Shown here in pieces: positions 1-6,552 of a stretch of DNA of 38,703 nucleotides. The notes beneath the pieces are model-generated. The model was not told the origin of the DNA, ran no database searches, and worked only from the letters and a program-made list of their open reading frames with translations. Each line of letters opens with the position of its first letter. The stretch's first letter is position 1. Origin of the DNA: UBA995 sp035477115 (GTDB taxonomy: Bacteria > Bacillota > Sulfobacillia > UBA995). A program made the translations under genes and the position numbers. The stretch lies in assembly GCA_035477115.1 (NCBI GenBank), contig DATIKW010000020.1, positions 1 to 38,703 of the forward strand, given 5' to 3'.

Positions 1-1
1 G

Positions 2-148
2 ACCCGGCGGCGGGTCAACGCGCTGGAACATGTGTTGATCCCGCAACTCCAGGCGGCGGTCCGAGAGATAACCATGCGCCTCAGCGAGATGGAACGATCG
101 AACATCAGCCGGCTGATGAAGATCAAGGAGATCGTCCGGGCGCGCTGA
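2..148 (+). CDS. atpD (V-type, ntpD): V/A-type ATP synthase subunit D, C-terminal fragment (5' end outside window)
   Basis: An open frame enters from the left edge and ends at TGA 146-148, giving 48 residues. It reads RRRVNALEHVLIPQL, then a helical stretch ending ERSNISRLMKIKEIVRAR. This is the characteristic C-terminal coiled coil of the central-stalk subunit D of V/A-type ATPases (family pattern RRVNALE-x-x-x-IP). Subunit D forms the rotor shaft that couples the catalytic head to the membrane ring. It is normally the last or near-last gene of an atp/ntp operon, so the rest of that operon should lie to the left. A V/A-type ATPase fits with the Rnf complex found further right, because both work on a membrane ion gradient. 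The family call rests on a short but distinctive tail. Confidence 0.85.
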   Translation, partial: TRRRVNALEHVLIPQLQAAVREITMRLSEMERSNISRLMKIKEIVRAR

Positions 149-200
149 GCCCGCGGGCGCGCCCTGCATCCACCCTCCACAGGTTGCCACTAGGGGAGGA

Positions 201-416
201 GTGCTGCGGGTCACTGACGCTAACAACAAGCTTCTAGCCGAACTGCGACTGCCGGAAATCAGCCATTCGAACATCATCTACCATTACTATGAAGCGCAAA
301 TAGCATTCGACCAACCTGATACCGCCGGAGGCTTCATCGTCGGATACTCCTGGGATGCGGGAGATGAGCCTGAAGAAGCCCGAAAGTACTATGCCATTCC
401 CATCTCATTCAGGTGA
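201..416 (+). CDS. Small hypothetical protein (71 aa)
   Basis: This GTG-started ORF directly follows the purine run GGGGAGGA (193-200), which leaves almost no spacer. A CTG at 204 would be an alternative start but is rare. The product has a central aromatic patch (IIYHYYEAQIAF) and a C-terminal YYAIPISF segment that may form beta strands. No signal peptide, membrane segment or known domain is recognised. Its stop TGA (414-416) overlaps a GTG at 413, so a second tiny ORF could be translationally coupled. Base composition is lower in G+C than in all later genes. I cannot assign a function, and it may be a gene fragment. Confidence 0.4.
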   Translation: MLRVTDANNKLLAELRLPEISHSNIIYHYYEAQIAFDQPDTAGGFIVGYSWDAGDEPEEARKYYAIPISFR

Positions 417-502
417 CCATCCGCGAGATCATCAGCTTCGTGAGGCAACTCGCCGCATTGACTGGGCAACCGGGACGGGTTATTATCAAGGGGACGAGTT
501 GA
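413..502 (+). CDS. Possible 29-aa ORF coupled to the preceding gene
   Basis: GTG at 413-415 overlaps the previous stop in a GTGA arrangement, and the frame runs 29 codons to TGA 500-502. The peptide starts MTIREIISFVRQLAALTGQ and contains an amphipathic helix followed by RVIIKG. It has no recognisable family. The four-base overlap, typical of coupled genes, is the only positive evidence beyond the frame itself. It could equally be the remnant tail of a longer gene split by a frameshift at 413. Confidence 0.25.
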   Translation: MTIREIISFVRQLAALTGQPGRVIIKGTS

Positions 503-532
503 CGCGCTGGGGTATTTGTGTCCCAAATCTCG

Positions 533-547
533 CTCATCAATGATGAG
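533..547. promoter_or_regulatory. Operator-like palindrome, copy 1 (CTCATCA-A-TGATGAG)
   Basis: A perfect 7-bp inverted repeat with a one-base centre lies 8 bases before the ATG of the 148-aa gene that heads the mutase operon. The same palindrome recurs at 6495-6511 before the oxidoreductase gene. A weak promoter can be drawn with -35 TTGTGT (516-521), a 17-base spacer and -10 AATGAT (539-544), which would put the palindrome over the -10 box. Binding there would block transcription. The winged-helix/FCD regulator encoded at 2531-3298 is the obvious candidate ligand, but this is inference. Confidence 0.55.
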
Positions 548-555
548 GAGTCAAG

Positions 556-1002
556 ATGGTGACGGGCGACCCTTACGACCGGGCGCTATTCAAGCAAAGC
601 CCCTATGCCGCGCGGCGGACCATCGTGGGCTTTGTGGTTGCCGTACTCCGGGGGCAACTCGATGGACGGGGACTGGAACTGATCCGGCCGCCGTCCCGCG
701 TTTTGGCCCGGGGGGAGATCCACGAACTGATCCTGACTGATGAAGCGGGGGCCCGCCCGGATTCCGTCGTGGAACGCATCGCTTACCTGGCGTTCTTTGA
801 GGTGCAGGAGGGGGGCGTGGCCCTGGCGGGCGATCGGGTGTCGATTGCCGGAAACGAGCAGTTCCGATTGGCCGGGTTCGACGTCACCCATGCCCCGAAT
901 CATCTCAATGTCGTGGTGGTCGGGGGCGATCGCCGGTCCGGTGAGGAACGCGGTCTTGAACTGGGGGACCGCGTGACCATCGAGTCCGCCGGCGATCGGT
1001 AA
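556..1002 (+). CDS. Conserved hypothetical protein heading the mutase operon (148 aa)
   Basis: ATG at 556 follows GAGGAG (545-550) inside the right arm of the operator palindrome. The product appears soluble and rich in beta strands: GFVVAVLRGQ, RGLELIRPPSRVLA, EIHELILTD and a C-terminal GDRVTI segment, suggesting a small barrel-like fold. No catalytic motif is recognised. The sequence reminds me of a domain of unknown function found beside PLP/B12 gene sets in anaerobes, but I cannot confirm a family number. It is the first gene after the palindromic operator and lies 28 bases before the PLP enzyme, so it is likely co-transcribed with it and may be an accessory or scaffolding subunit. Confidence 0.7.
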   Translation: MVTGDPYDRALFKQSPYAARRTIVGFVVAVLRGQLDGRGLELIRPPSRVLARGEIHELILTDEAGARPDSVVERIAYLAFFEVQEGGVALAGDRVSIAGNEQFRLAGFDVTHAPNHLNVVVVGGDRRSGEERGLELGDRVTIESAGDR

Positions 1003-1030
1003 GGCACAGGTGAGAAAGGAGAGGGAGACG

Positions 1031-2497
1031 GTGGCTGATTTCAAGTACAAGTTCCAGATGTACAAGCATCTGCAGGCCAGCCTGCCCGCGATTCACGCCG
1101 AGGCGCGGCGGGCGGCGGATGAGATCGGGATCGCACCTGAGTTGCGGGGGAAGATCGGGTTGACCGGCGCCATTTCCGGATGCCCGGCACCGATGCGGGA
1201 AGATGTGCTGCAAGCAGCCGAGCGCGGGGCTACCGAGGTGATCCCGCTGTCCCGGCTGGTAGAGGAGATCCGGGAGATCGTCAAGGACTACTACGGCGAC
1301 GAGTACGATGTGTGCCCGGTCAACACCTGCGAAGGCGGGTTGTGGGTCAGCTATGATGTCCTCTTCACGCCGCCCTTCACCGGGCGCGGGGCTCCCTACC
1401 GGGCGCGGTATATGGCACCTTACGAGAAACACATGCACCACCAGGCGAGTTACGGCCGCCCGTTTCCCCCGCGCTACAAGGACTACCTGGCGGACCGGGG
1501 GGCCACCTCCGGAGAAATGGGTTTCCAGGGCAAGCGCATGGCCGACCTTGACGTGCTGATCGTGCCGCTGGCCGGCGGCAGATACGAGAATCACGGCATC
1601 AAATACTGGCCGGTACCGATGCTGCTCGACGTCGATCCGGAAACGTCCATCGAGATCATGGGCGACGTCGCCGCCGAGCATGCGGCTTACCTGACCGGCT
1701 TCACGTCGCTGGGCTATGACACTCCCGGCTACGGGTACGGGTTGAAGGATGAAGACGGCACTCCCGTGTTGCTCAAGGAGATCGGCCGGCTGGCCCAGGG
1801 CATGAACCTGCCCTACGTCGTCGATAACGCCTGGGGTCTGCCCTTCGTGGGCACGGACATCCGGGAGATCGGCGCCGACGTGATGGTCTACAGCATGGAC
1901 AAGGCGAGCGGCGCCGCCACATCCGGCCTGATCATCGGGCGGGAGGAGACCATGGTGGGCATCCGCCGGGCGCTGGGGATGCACGGCGACCGCTGGGGCA
2001 CCCTCGCTTCCTATGGCAAGGCGGCCTACGTCACCCAGGACCCGGGCAAGGAGGCCCTGCTCACCCAGGTGCAAGCCTTGAAAGTGCTGCGCGATAGTCC
2101 GAGCACGCTCACCCGGCCCGTGGACCAACTCCACGAGTTGGTCCAGGAGGAGTTGCGGCACCTCAATCCCCGGCTCCGGGATAAGCTGGTCGTCTCCCGC
2201 TCGTACAACTCGGGGACGGTGGAGATCAACTACGAGCGGACCTGGCAGGACGAGGGGCTGGGCTTCCCGATCTTCACCATCGAAGACATGTACGCGGGGT
2301 CGCATATCATCCAGACCAGTCTGACCGCGATGGGGATCATCCCCACTATCTCCTACGACGGCAACATCTTCATCTCGCCGGGGCAGGGCACGGGCGATCC
2401 GGACGGCGAACTCAACCCCGAGCGCATGCGCCTGGTGCTGCGCGGGCTAGTCCGGGTGCTGGAGATCGTCGGCAAACACAGCGGCTACTTCGCATGA
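1031..2497 (+). CDS. Fold-type I PLP-dependent enzyme, substrate unknown (488 aa)
   Basis: I chose GTG 1031 (MADFKYKFQMYKHLQ) because AAGGAG (1016-1021) lies 9 bases upstream; a GTG at 1010 in the same frame lacks a site. The protein has the hallmarks of the aspartate-aminotransferase fold: an Asp contacting the pyridine nitrogen in PYVVDNAWG (D265) and the likely Schiff-base lysine in VYSMDKASGAATSG (K291). The region after the lysine (GMHGDRWGTLASYGKAAY) resembles SelA/lyase-like branches more than classical transaminases. It could be a transaminase, decarboxylase, racemase or C-C/C-N lyase. Placement in one operon with a cobalamin mutase and its reactivase suggests it makes or consumes an amino-acid intermediate of that pathway. 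Class is firm; the reaction is not known. Confidence 0.75.
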   Translation: MADFKYKFQMYKHLQASLPAIHAEARRAADEIGIAPELRGKIGLTGAISGCPAPMREDVLQAAERGATEVIPLSRLVEEIREIVKDYYGDEYDVCPVNTCEGGLWVSYDVLFTPPFTGRGAPYRARYMAPYEKHMHHQASYGRPFPPRYKDYLADRGATSGEMGFQGKRMADLDVLIVPLAGGRYENHGIKYWPVPMLLDVDPETSIEIMGDVAAEHAAYLTGFTSLGYDTPGYGYGLKDEDGTPVLLKEIGRLAQGMNLPYVVDNAWGLPFVGTDIREIGADVMVYSMDKASGAATSGLIIGREETMVGIRRALGMHGDRWGTLASYGKAAYVTQDPGKEALLTQVQALKVLRDSPSTLTRPVDQLHELVQEELRHLNPRLRDKLVVSRSYNSGTVEINYERTWQDEGLGFPIFTIEDMYAGSHIIQTSLTAMGIIPTISYDGNIFISPGQGTGDPDGELNPERMRLVLRGLVRVLEIVGKHSGYFA

Positions 2498-2530
2498 GCT
2501 GAGGGCAGGTCCAGGGAGGGGGAATGGGGA

Positions 2531-3298
2531 GTGCTCTCCGCCCGGGATGAACAGGAGTACCAGTTGCTCCGATACTTGAGGGACCAGAGCGAACCCGTGG
2601 GATCGGGCAGCGCCGCGGAATGCCTGCGGAAGGCGGCCATCGACGTGAGCGAGGCGACGGCAGGAAGGGTCCTGCGGGAGCTGGATGCGCGCGGCTACAC
2701 GGAACGGCGCGGCTACCAGGGGAGGGTGCTCACCGATTCCGGACGGAGGCGCCTGTTTGAACTGGACTCCTTGCGGCGCCGCAGCATCTTTGGGCAGGAA
2801 CTGCTGCGGGTGCTGGGCGAGCCGGGCATGACCCAGCTTATTGACGTGCTGATGGCGAGGCGAGCCATCGAGCGGGAGACGGCCCGCCTCGCTGCGCTCA
2901 ATGCCAGCGACGCCGATGTGGCCGAGCTGTACGCCGTCGTGAACCAGCACGAGCATGCGGTGGAGGGGGGCGGACCGGAGTGGGATGTCCGCTTCCATCG
3001 CATGATCGCGGCCATGGCGGGGAACCAGGTTCTGCTGGCCGCCGTGAACCTCATCCACCAGGACGGGCTGCTCTCTCCGGTGCTCGACTACATCCGCAAG
3101 TGGGCCCGCAGCACCATTGCCGCCGACCATCGGGCACTGGCGGGTGCCATAGCCCGCCGCGACGTGACGGCCGCCGAGGCCAGCATGGTCGACCATATAG
3201 ACAACATCATCGGCGACGTTCGGAGATACTGGGCCACCGTGCATGATCGGGAGCAGGTCGCGCCCCCGTTTCCCGGCACCCGGGAGGTCTCGCCTTGA
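2531..3298 (+). CDS. Transcriptional regulator, winged helix plus FCD ligand-binding domain (255 aa)
   Basis: The N-terminal ~75 residues form a winged helix (LLRYLRDQSEPVGSG ... VLRELDARGYTERRG), more like the HTH found before NrpR-type regulators than the standard GntR wing. Residues ~90-235 are an all-helical FCD domain as in FadR/VanR-type GntR regulators. The metal/effector-binding pattern is visible: D and H in WDVRFHRMIA, H in AADHRALAGAI and H in SMVDHIDNI. FCD domains usually bind carboxylic or amino acids. GTG 2531 is preceded by GGAGGGGGAATGGGGA. The gene sits inside the operon, 33 bases after the PLP enzyme, and its stop overlaps the next start (TTGA). It probably autoregulates the operon through the palindrome at 533-547. 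Confidence 0.8.
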   Translation: MLSARDEQEYQLLRYLRDQSEPVGSGSAAECLRKAAIDVSEATAGRVLRELDARGYTERRGYQGRVLTDSGRRRLFELDSLRRRSIFGQELLRVLGEPGMTQLIDVLMARRAIERETARLAALNASDADVAELYAVVNQHEHAVEGGGPEWDVRFHRMIAAMAGNQVLLAAVNLIHQDGLLSPVLDYIRKWARSTIAADHRALAGAIARRDVTAAEASMVDHIDNIIGDVRRYWATVHDREQVAPPFPGTREVSP

Positions 3299-3525
3299 GA
3301 GCCGTTGACCGGGTGCTGGACGCAATCGACCTCGAAACCGTGCTCCTGGCCGAAGACGAACGGTCGGCGCGCCGACTTGCCTTCCAGCTCGCCAAGGAGT
3401 TGGGTCTCACGGACGCCGACATCGTGGCCTTGGAGTGGCGTGCCAACATGGCCCGGGTAAGGGTCAGGGGTTACATCCACCGTCCCGGCCACCACTACAC
3501 GTGGCTGGGCCAGACTGCCAGGTGA
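3295..3525 (+). CDS. Small protein coupled to the mutase gene (76 aa)
   Basis: TTG 3295 overlaps the regulator stop (TTGA), and the ORF ends 5 bases before the mutase ATG, so it is embedded in a translationally coupled string. The product has a helix rich in Leu/Ala (LETVLLAEDERSARRLAF), a segment LGLTDADIVALEW, and a basic tail with RVRVRGYIHRPGHHYTW. No membrane segment or signal is present. D-ornithine aminomutase uses a small helical partner (OraS, about 120 residues) encoded just before OraE; the position here is equivalent and the size is somewhat smaller. I see only faint sequence resemblance, so a small-subunit role is a positional guess. It is too short to exclude a non-functional ORF, but the tight packing argues for a real gene. 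Confidence 0.55.
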   Translation: MRAVDRVLDAIDLETVLLAEDERSARRLAFQLAKELGLTDADIVALEWRANMARVRVRGYIHRPGHHYTWLGQTAR

Positions 3526-3530
3526 CGGCC

Positions 3531-5363
3531 ATGGCTCGACGCAAAGTGCTGCTCGCCCCGATGGACCCGGTCCATGACGTGGGATTGAAGCTGGTGCAGC
3601 GCGCCTTGGACGCCGCCGGGCATAGCACCCTGCGGCTGCCCCCCGACCTCTCTGCCGAGGAGATCGTCAGTCGGGCAATCGAGTACCAGCCGGACACGGT
3701 CCTGGTGGGACGCACTCTGGGTTATAACGTGCCCGAGGTCCTGGCGCGCCTGGTGGACCTCATGGAGGCCGCGGGGATGCGCTCGCGGGTGCGACTTGGC
3801 GTCGGCGGCATGGCCATTCGCCCGGAACTGGCCGCCGAACTCGGCTATGACCGCGGCTTCGGGCCGGGCACCAGTCCCGAGGAAGCGCTCGCTTTCGTCG
3901 AGGGCCGGGAGCCGCAGCCGCCCGCCGCGGCGCAGACGCTTGAGAAACCTGACCTCACCGCCGGCTACGGGTATCTGGCGAAGGACCGCGAAGTCGCCAC
4001 GAGCCTGGAAGCGATCGCCACGGCGGCCGTAGCTTGGGGGAAAGCCCGGACGTCTCCCGGAGTGGAACGCGCGCGGCTGCGCCGCCGGCTCCTCGCGGCC
4101 GAAGCTGGGGCAGGCGCAGGCGATGGGCGAGTGCCTGAGTCAGCAGAGGCACTGCGCAGGGCTTATGTCCGGGAGTGCGATCCTCCGATCCGGGCCTTCT
4201 ACGAAGGTACGGGACCGGTCGGCAAGACGCGCCCGCTGTCGCCGGACGAGATCGCCGCCCTGGCGGCGGCGGCGGACCCGGGCGGCTTCGAGCGCCGCCG
4301 GGTGCGCCACCTCCAGACCCGGCCGCGGGTGTTCGTGCAGTACGGCACCGGTTGCCCGGTAATGGATTCGGCGCATAACCGCGTGGCCGAGGCCTGGGGC
4401 GCCGACGGACTTGTCCACTTCGACCCTTCATGGGCCGCTCGGACCGAGGGGCTCATCGAGGGGCACCACAGTCATGAAGAAGACGGCACGCTGCTGACGC
4501 TCGCCAACCTCAGGAGCATCGGACGGGCCCGTCTGTCCGGGACCCTCTGGCAAGTACGGGCCCACCGCGGGCTGAACACCCCGGAGATCGTGGTCCTGGC
4601 TGCGGCGGCTGGTGCCGATCTCACCAAGGTGAACCCGGTATATGGTTCGCTGGGGGCAGGCACCGATCCCGAGCGCCTGGTCGTGGACGGCGTGGAGTGC
4701 CTTTCGCTTGCCGCGGCGGCCGGACTCCCCCTTGACGTGGTGACCAACGAAGAATTGTGCGGCGTACCGGCCGGCAAAGCCTTCGCCGGCATGCTCATAA
4801 TCGCCGCCATGGCTGTACACCTGGGCGGCCGGCCGATCCTGCAGCCCCTGTTCTGTCTGTCGCCGGATGTCATGGTCACCGGCCGGATGGACGACAACTT
4901 CGTCGATTACAATATGGCGAAAGTCATGGCGTTGCGGCAGCTATATGACGCTCCCATCTGGCCCGGCGCGCCCATCGGCTTCCTCACCCACACCGAGGAC
5001 CGGGTGCAGTCGGCGACATCAACGGCCCTGCACGCGGCGATCGCCGTTTCGCTGGAAGTGGATGCCATCACCATCGCCTCCGCCGATGAAGCATACTCCG
5101 GCGGGTCGATCGCCGCCGCCTCCCGGGTGGATACGCTCCTCGCTACGGCGGAAGCCTTCCGCTTCTTGGGCAGTGCCAAGGTGGCGCCGACTCCCCGGGC
5201 CCGGGAATGGGCGGATGAACTGGTAGCGCAGATCAAGGACACCTTGCGCCGCATCTTGGAACGACCGTCACTGGTCGACGCGTTGTACGCTGGAGTTCTA
5301 GGCAGCCCCGCCGATGGCGTGTATCCGGGACGGGCGGGTCGGGGCACGGTCCGGCTCCGATGA
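3531..5363 (+). CDS. Adenosylcobalamin-dependent mutase-like protein: N-terminal B12 domain fused to C-terminal barrel (610 aa)
   Basis: ATG 3531 follows AGGTGA with a 5-base spacer. Residues 1-125 form a Rossmann-type B12-binding domain: MARRKVLLAPMDPVHDVG at the start, then VLVGRT and LGYDRGFGPGTS, which closely resemble the end of the lysine 5,6-aminomutase beta subunit (KamE) and of OraE. H15 and G18 fit the lower-ligand motif, but the Asp is at H-3 (D12-P-V-H15) rather than H-2. After a linker (about 126-240) comes a large alpha/beta region (about 260-590) with VFVQYGTGCPVMDSAHN, GHHSHEEDGTLL and KVNPVYGSLGAGT, probably the catalytic TIM barrel. In OraE the barrel precedes the B12 domain; here the order is reversed. 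It overlaps the next gene by ATGA. A carbon-skeleton or amino-group mutase is likely; the substrate is unknown. Confidence 0.7.
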   Translation: MARRKVLLAPMDPVHDVGLKLVQRALDAAGHSTLRLPPDLSAEEIVSRAIEYQPDTVLVGRTLGYNVPEVLARLVDLMEAAGMRSRVRLGVGGMAIRPELAAELGYDRGFGPGTSPEEALAFVEGREPQPPAAAQTLEKPDLTAGYGYLAKDREVATSLEAIATAAVAWGKARTSPGVERARLRRRLLAAEAGAGAGDGRVPESAEALRRAYVRECDPPIRAFYEGTGPVGKTRPLSPDEIAALAAAADPGGFERRRVRHLQTRPRVFVQYGTGCPVMDSAHNRVAEAWGADGLVHFDPSWAARTEGLIEGHHSHEEDGTLLTLANLRSIGRARLSGTLWQVRAHRGLNTPEIVVLAAAAGADLTKVNPVYGSLGAGTDPERLVVDGVECLSLAAAAGLPLDVVTNEELCGVPAGKAFAGMLIIAAMAVHLGGRPILQPLFCLSPDVMVTGRMDDNFVDYNMAKVMALRQLYDAPIWPGAPIGFLTHTEDRVQSATSTALHAAIAVSLEVDAITIASADEAYSGGSIAAASRVDTLLATAEAFRFLGSAKVAPTPRAREWADELVAQIKDTLRRILERPSLVDALYAGVLGSPADGVYPGRAGRGTVRLR

Positions 5364-6433
5364 AACGCCGCTGCCTGGGCGTGGCCGGCACAGCGAAGAA
5401 CACCGGCAAAACCACGACCTTGGCGGCAATCCTCCGGGAGGCTGCGGCCGCCAAAGTGGCGGTCGGGGTCACCAGCATCGGCTATGATGGCGAGGATCTG
5501 GACCACATCACCGGACTGCCCAAGCCCCGCTTGCTGGTCACTGCCGGGACCCTGGTCGCGACGGTCGAGCCTGCGCTGGCCGGCAGGCCGGACTTCGAGG
5601 TCCTGGAAGGCATCCCGGTGCGGACGGCACTGGGTCGGGTGACCCTGGCCCGGGTCGTACGGCCGACTCGCGTGATCCTGGCCGGCCCGGCGGGGGCTGC
5701 CGGACTGCGCACGGTGCTCGACCGGCTTCGCCAAAATGGATCAGACCTGGCGCTGGTAGATGGCGCTTTTGGCCGGCTGGCGCCGATGACGGCGGTTGAC
5801 GGGTTGCTCATTGCGACCGGTGCCGCGCGCCGGCCGGACCCTGCCTTCCTGGCCCGCGAGGCCGCCGCCATCACCCGGTTGTGCACCCTGCCGGAGATGC
5901 CGGGGGAGGGCCGCAAGGATCTGGTACGGGTAAGAGGCCCGGTGTCATCGCTGACGCTCCCCTACCCGGCATTGCTCGACCTCCACTGGGCGGAGGAGGT
6001 GGCGGGGAGGGCACGGGCGGCCGGAGGTTTCCCCACGGACATCTACCTGCCCGGTCCCGCCAGCGCCGCCGCCCTTGAACGTCTCGGCCAGGGGTTGTCG
6101 GGCATCGGCCCAGTGACGCTGGTGTTCTCCCATCCCCTTCATCTCCTGGCCGGCGGCGAGGCGCTGGCGGTGAGTGCCGCCCTCGACGGACTGGAGAGCG
6201 CAGGCCACCGCCTGGCGGTCCGACAGGGGCTGCGGCTGCTCGGCCTCACCGTCAACCCATATTACCCGGCGAGGGAAGGGGCGGTGTACCGGGCCGCTCA
6301 ACTCGATTCGGCGGAGTTGCTGGCAAGCGTAAGGGCGGCGGTCGACATTCCCGTGACCGACGTCGTGCTCGAGGGTTCGCAGGCCCTGTGGGACCGCATA
6401 TGGGGTCGAGCAGGCGAAGAAGGATATGGCTGA
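5360..6433 (+). CDS. P-loop protein, probable B12-mutase reactivase/chaperone (KamB-like, 357 aa)
   Basis: The ATG overlaps the mutase stop by four bases (ATGA). The N terminus carries a Walker A loop, GTAKNTGKTT (G10-T19), followed by a segment with TSIGYDGEDLDHITGLPKPR. From memory this head strongly resembles KamB, the reactivase subunit of lysine 5,6-aminomutase, and related Or-4-type proteins of ornithine catabolism. Reactivases use ATP to exchange damaged cobalamin for intact cofactor in the mutase. The rest (VILAGPAGAAGL, ALVDGAFGRLAPM) looks like a nucleotide-binding alpha/beta domain followed by a second domain ending VDIPVTDVVLEGSQALWDRIWG. No partner ATPase like KamC is nearby. Coupled translation with the mutase supports a direct service role. 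Confidence 0.65.
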   Translation: MKRRCLGVAGTAKNTGKTTTLAAILREAAAAKVAVGVTSIGYDGEDLDHITGLPKPRLLVTAGTLVATVEPALAGRPDFEVLEGIPVRTALGRVTLARVVRPTRVILAGPAGAAGLRTVLDRLRQNGSDLALVDGAFGRLAPMTAVDGLLIATGAARRPDPAFLAREAAAITRLCTLPEMPGEGRKDLVRVRGPVSSLTLPYPALLDLHWAEEVAGRARAAGGFPTDIYLPGPASAAALERLGQGLSGIGPVTLVFSHPLHLLAGGEALAVSAALDGLESAGHRLAVRQGLRLLGLTVNPYYPAREGAVYRAAQLDSAELLASVRAAVDIPVTDVVLEGSQALWDRIWGRAGEEGYG

Positions 6434-6494
6434 TCGGCGACGAACGATGAAAACGAATGATGTCACCGAGGCGGTTGTGTTTGCAGGGATACAT

Positions 6495-6511
6495 CCTCAT
6501 CAGTGATGAGG
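6495..6511. promoter_or_regulatory. Operator-like palindrome, copy 2 (CCTCATCA-G-TGATGAGG)
   Basis: A perfect 8-bp inverted repeat with a one-base centre lies 41 bases upstream of the oxidoreductase ATG. Its inner 7-bp arms are identical to those at 533-547. A weak promoter can be drawn with -35 TTGCAG (6481-6486), a 17-base spacer and -10 TGATGA (6504-6509), again with the palindrome over the -10 region. Recurrence before two transcription units of the same cluster supports a shared repressor site. Confidence 0.6.
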
Positions 6512-6531
6512 TGCAACAGGACCGGGACATT

Positions 6532-6545
6532 CACCTCCGGAGGTG
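6532..6545 (+). promoter_or_regulatory. Palindromic ribosome binding site (CACCTCCGGAGGTG)
   Basis: The Shine-Dalgarno sequence GGAGGTG (6539-6545) of the oxidoreductase gene is the right half of a perfect 14-bp palindrome. The ATG is 7 bases downstream at 6553, which fixes the start. In RNA the left half could pair with the Shine-Dalgarno and limit initiation; the stem would be short because the central bases must form a loop. Confidence 0.5.
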
Positions 6546-6552
6546 TTATCGC

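Larger units (their letters stand above)
149..555. other. Lower-GC islet between ATPase operon and mutase operon
   Basis: This stretch is visibly richer in A+T (about half G+C) than the roughly two-thirds G+C around it. It holds two very small overlapping ORFs (201-416 and 413-502) and the first operator palindrome (533-547). Codon use in the small ORFs (AAC, AAA, CAT, TAT, ATA) is unlike that of neighbouring genes. Either a recently acquired fragment or a relic is possible; no mobility gene is seen. Confidence 0.4.

Noticed and set aside
355..543. 62-codon plus-strand frame overlapping the islet ORFs
   Set aside because: No ribosome site, and the frame conflicts with the coupled 201-416 and 413-502 pair; the sequence shows no domain.
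905..2305. Long minus-strand open frame opposite the PLP enzyme
   Set aside because: It is an antisense shadow in GC-rich DNA; the translation is low-complexity and matches nothing, whereas the plus strand encodes a clear PLP enzyme.
2447..3325. Minus-strand open frame opposite the FCD regulator
   Set aside because: Shadow frame without a ribosome site; the plus-strand product has recognisable HTH and FCD motifs.
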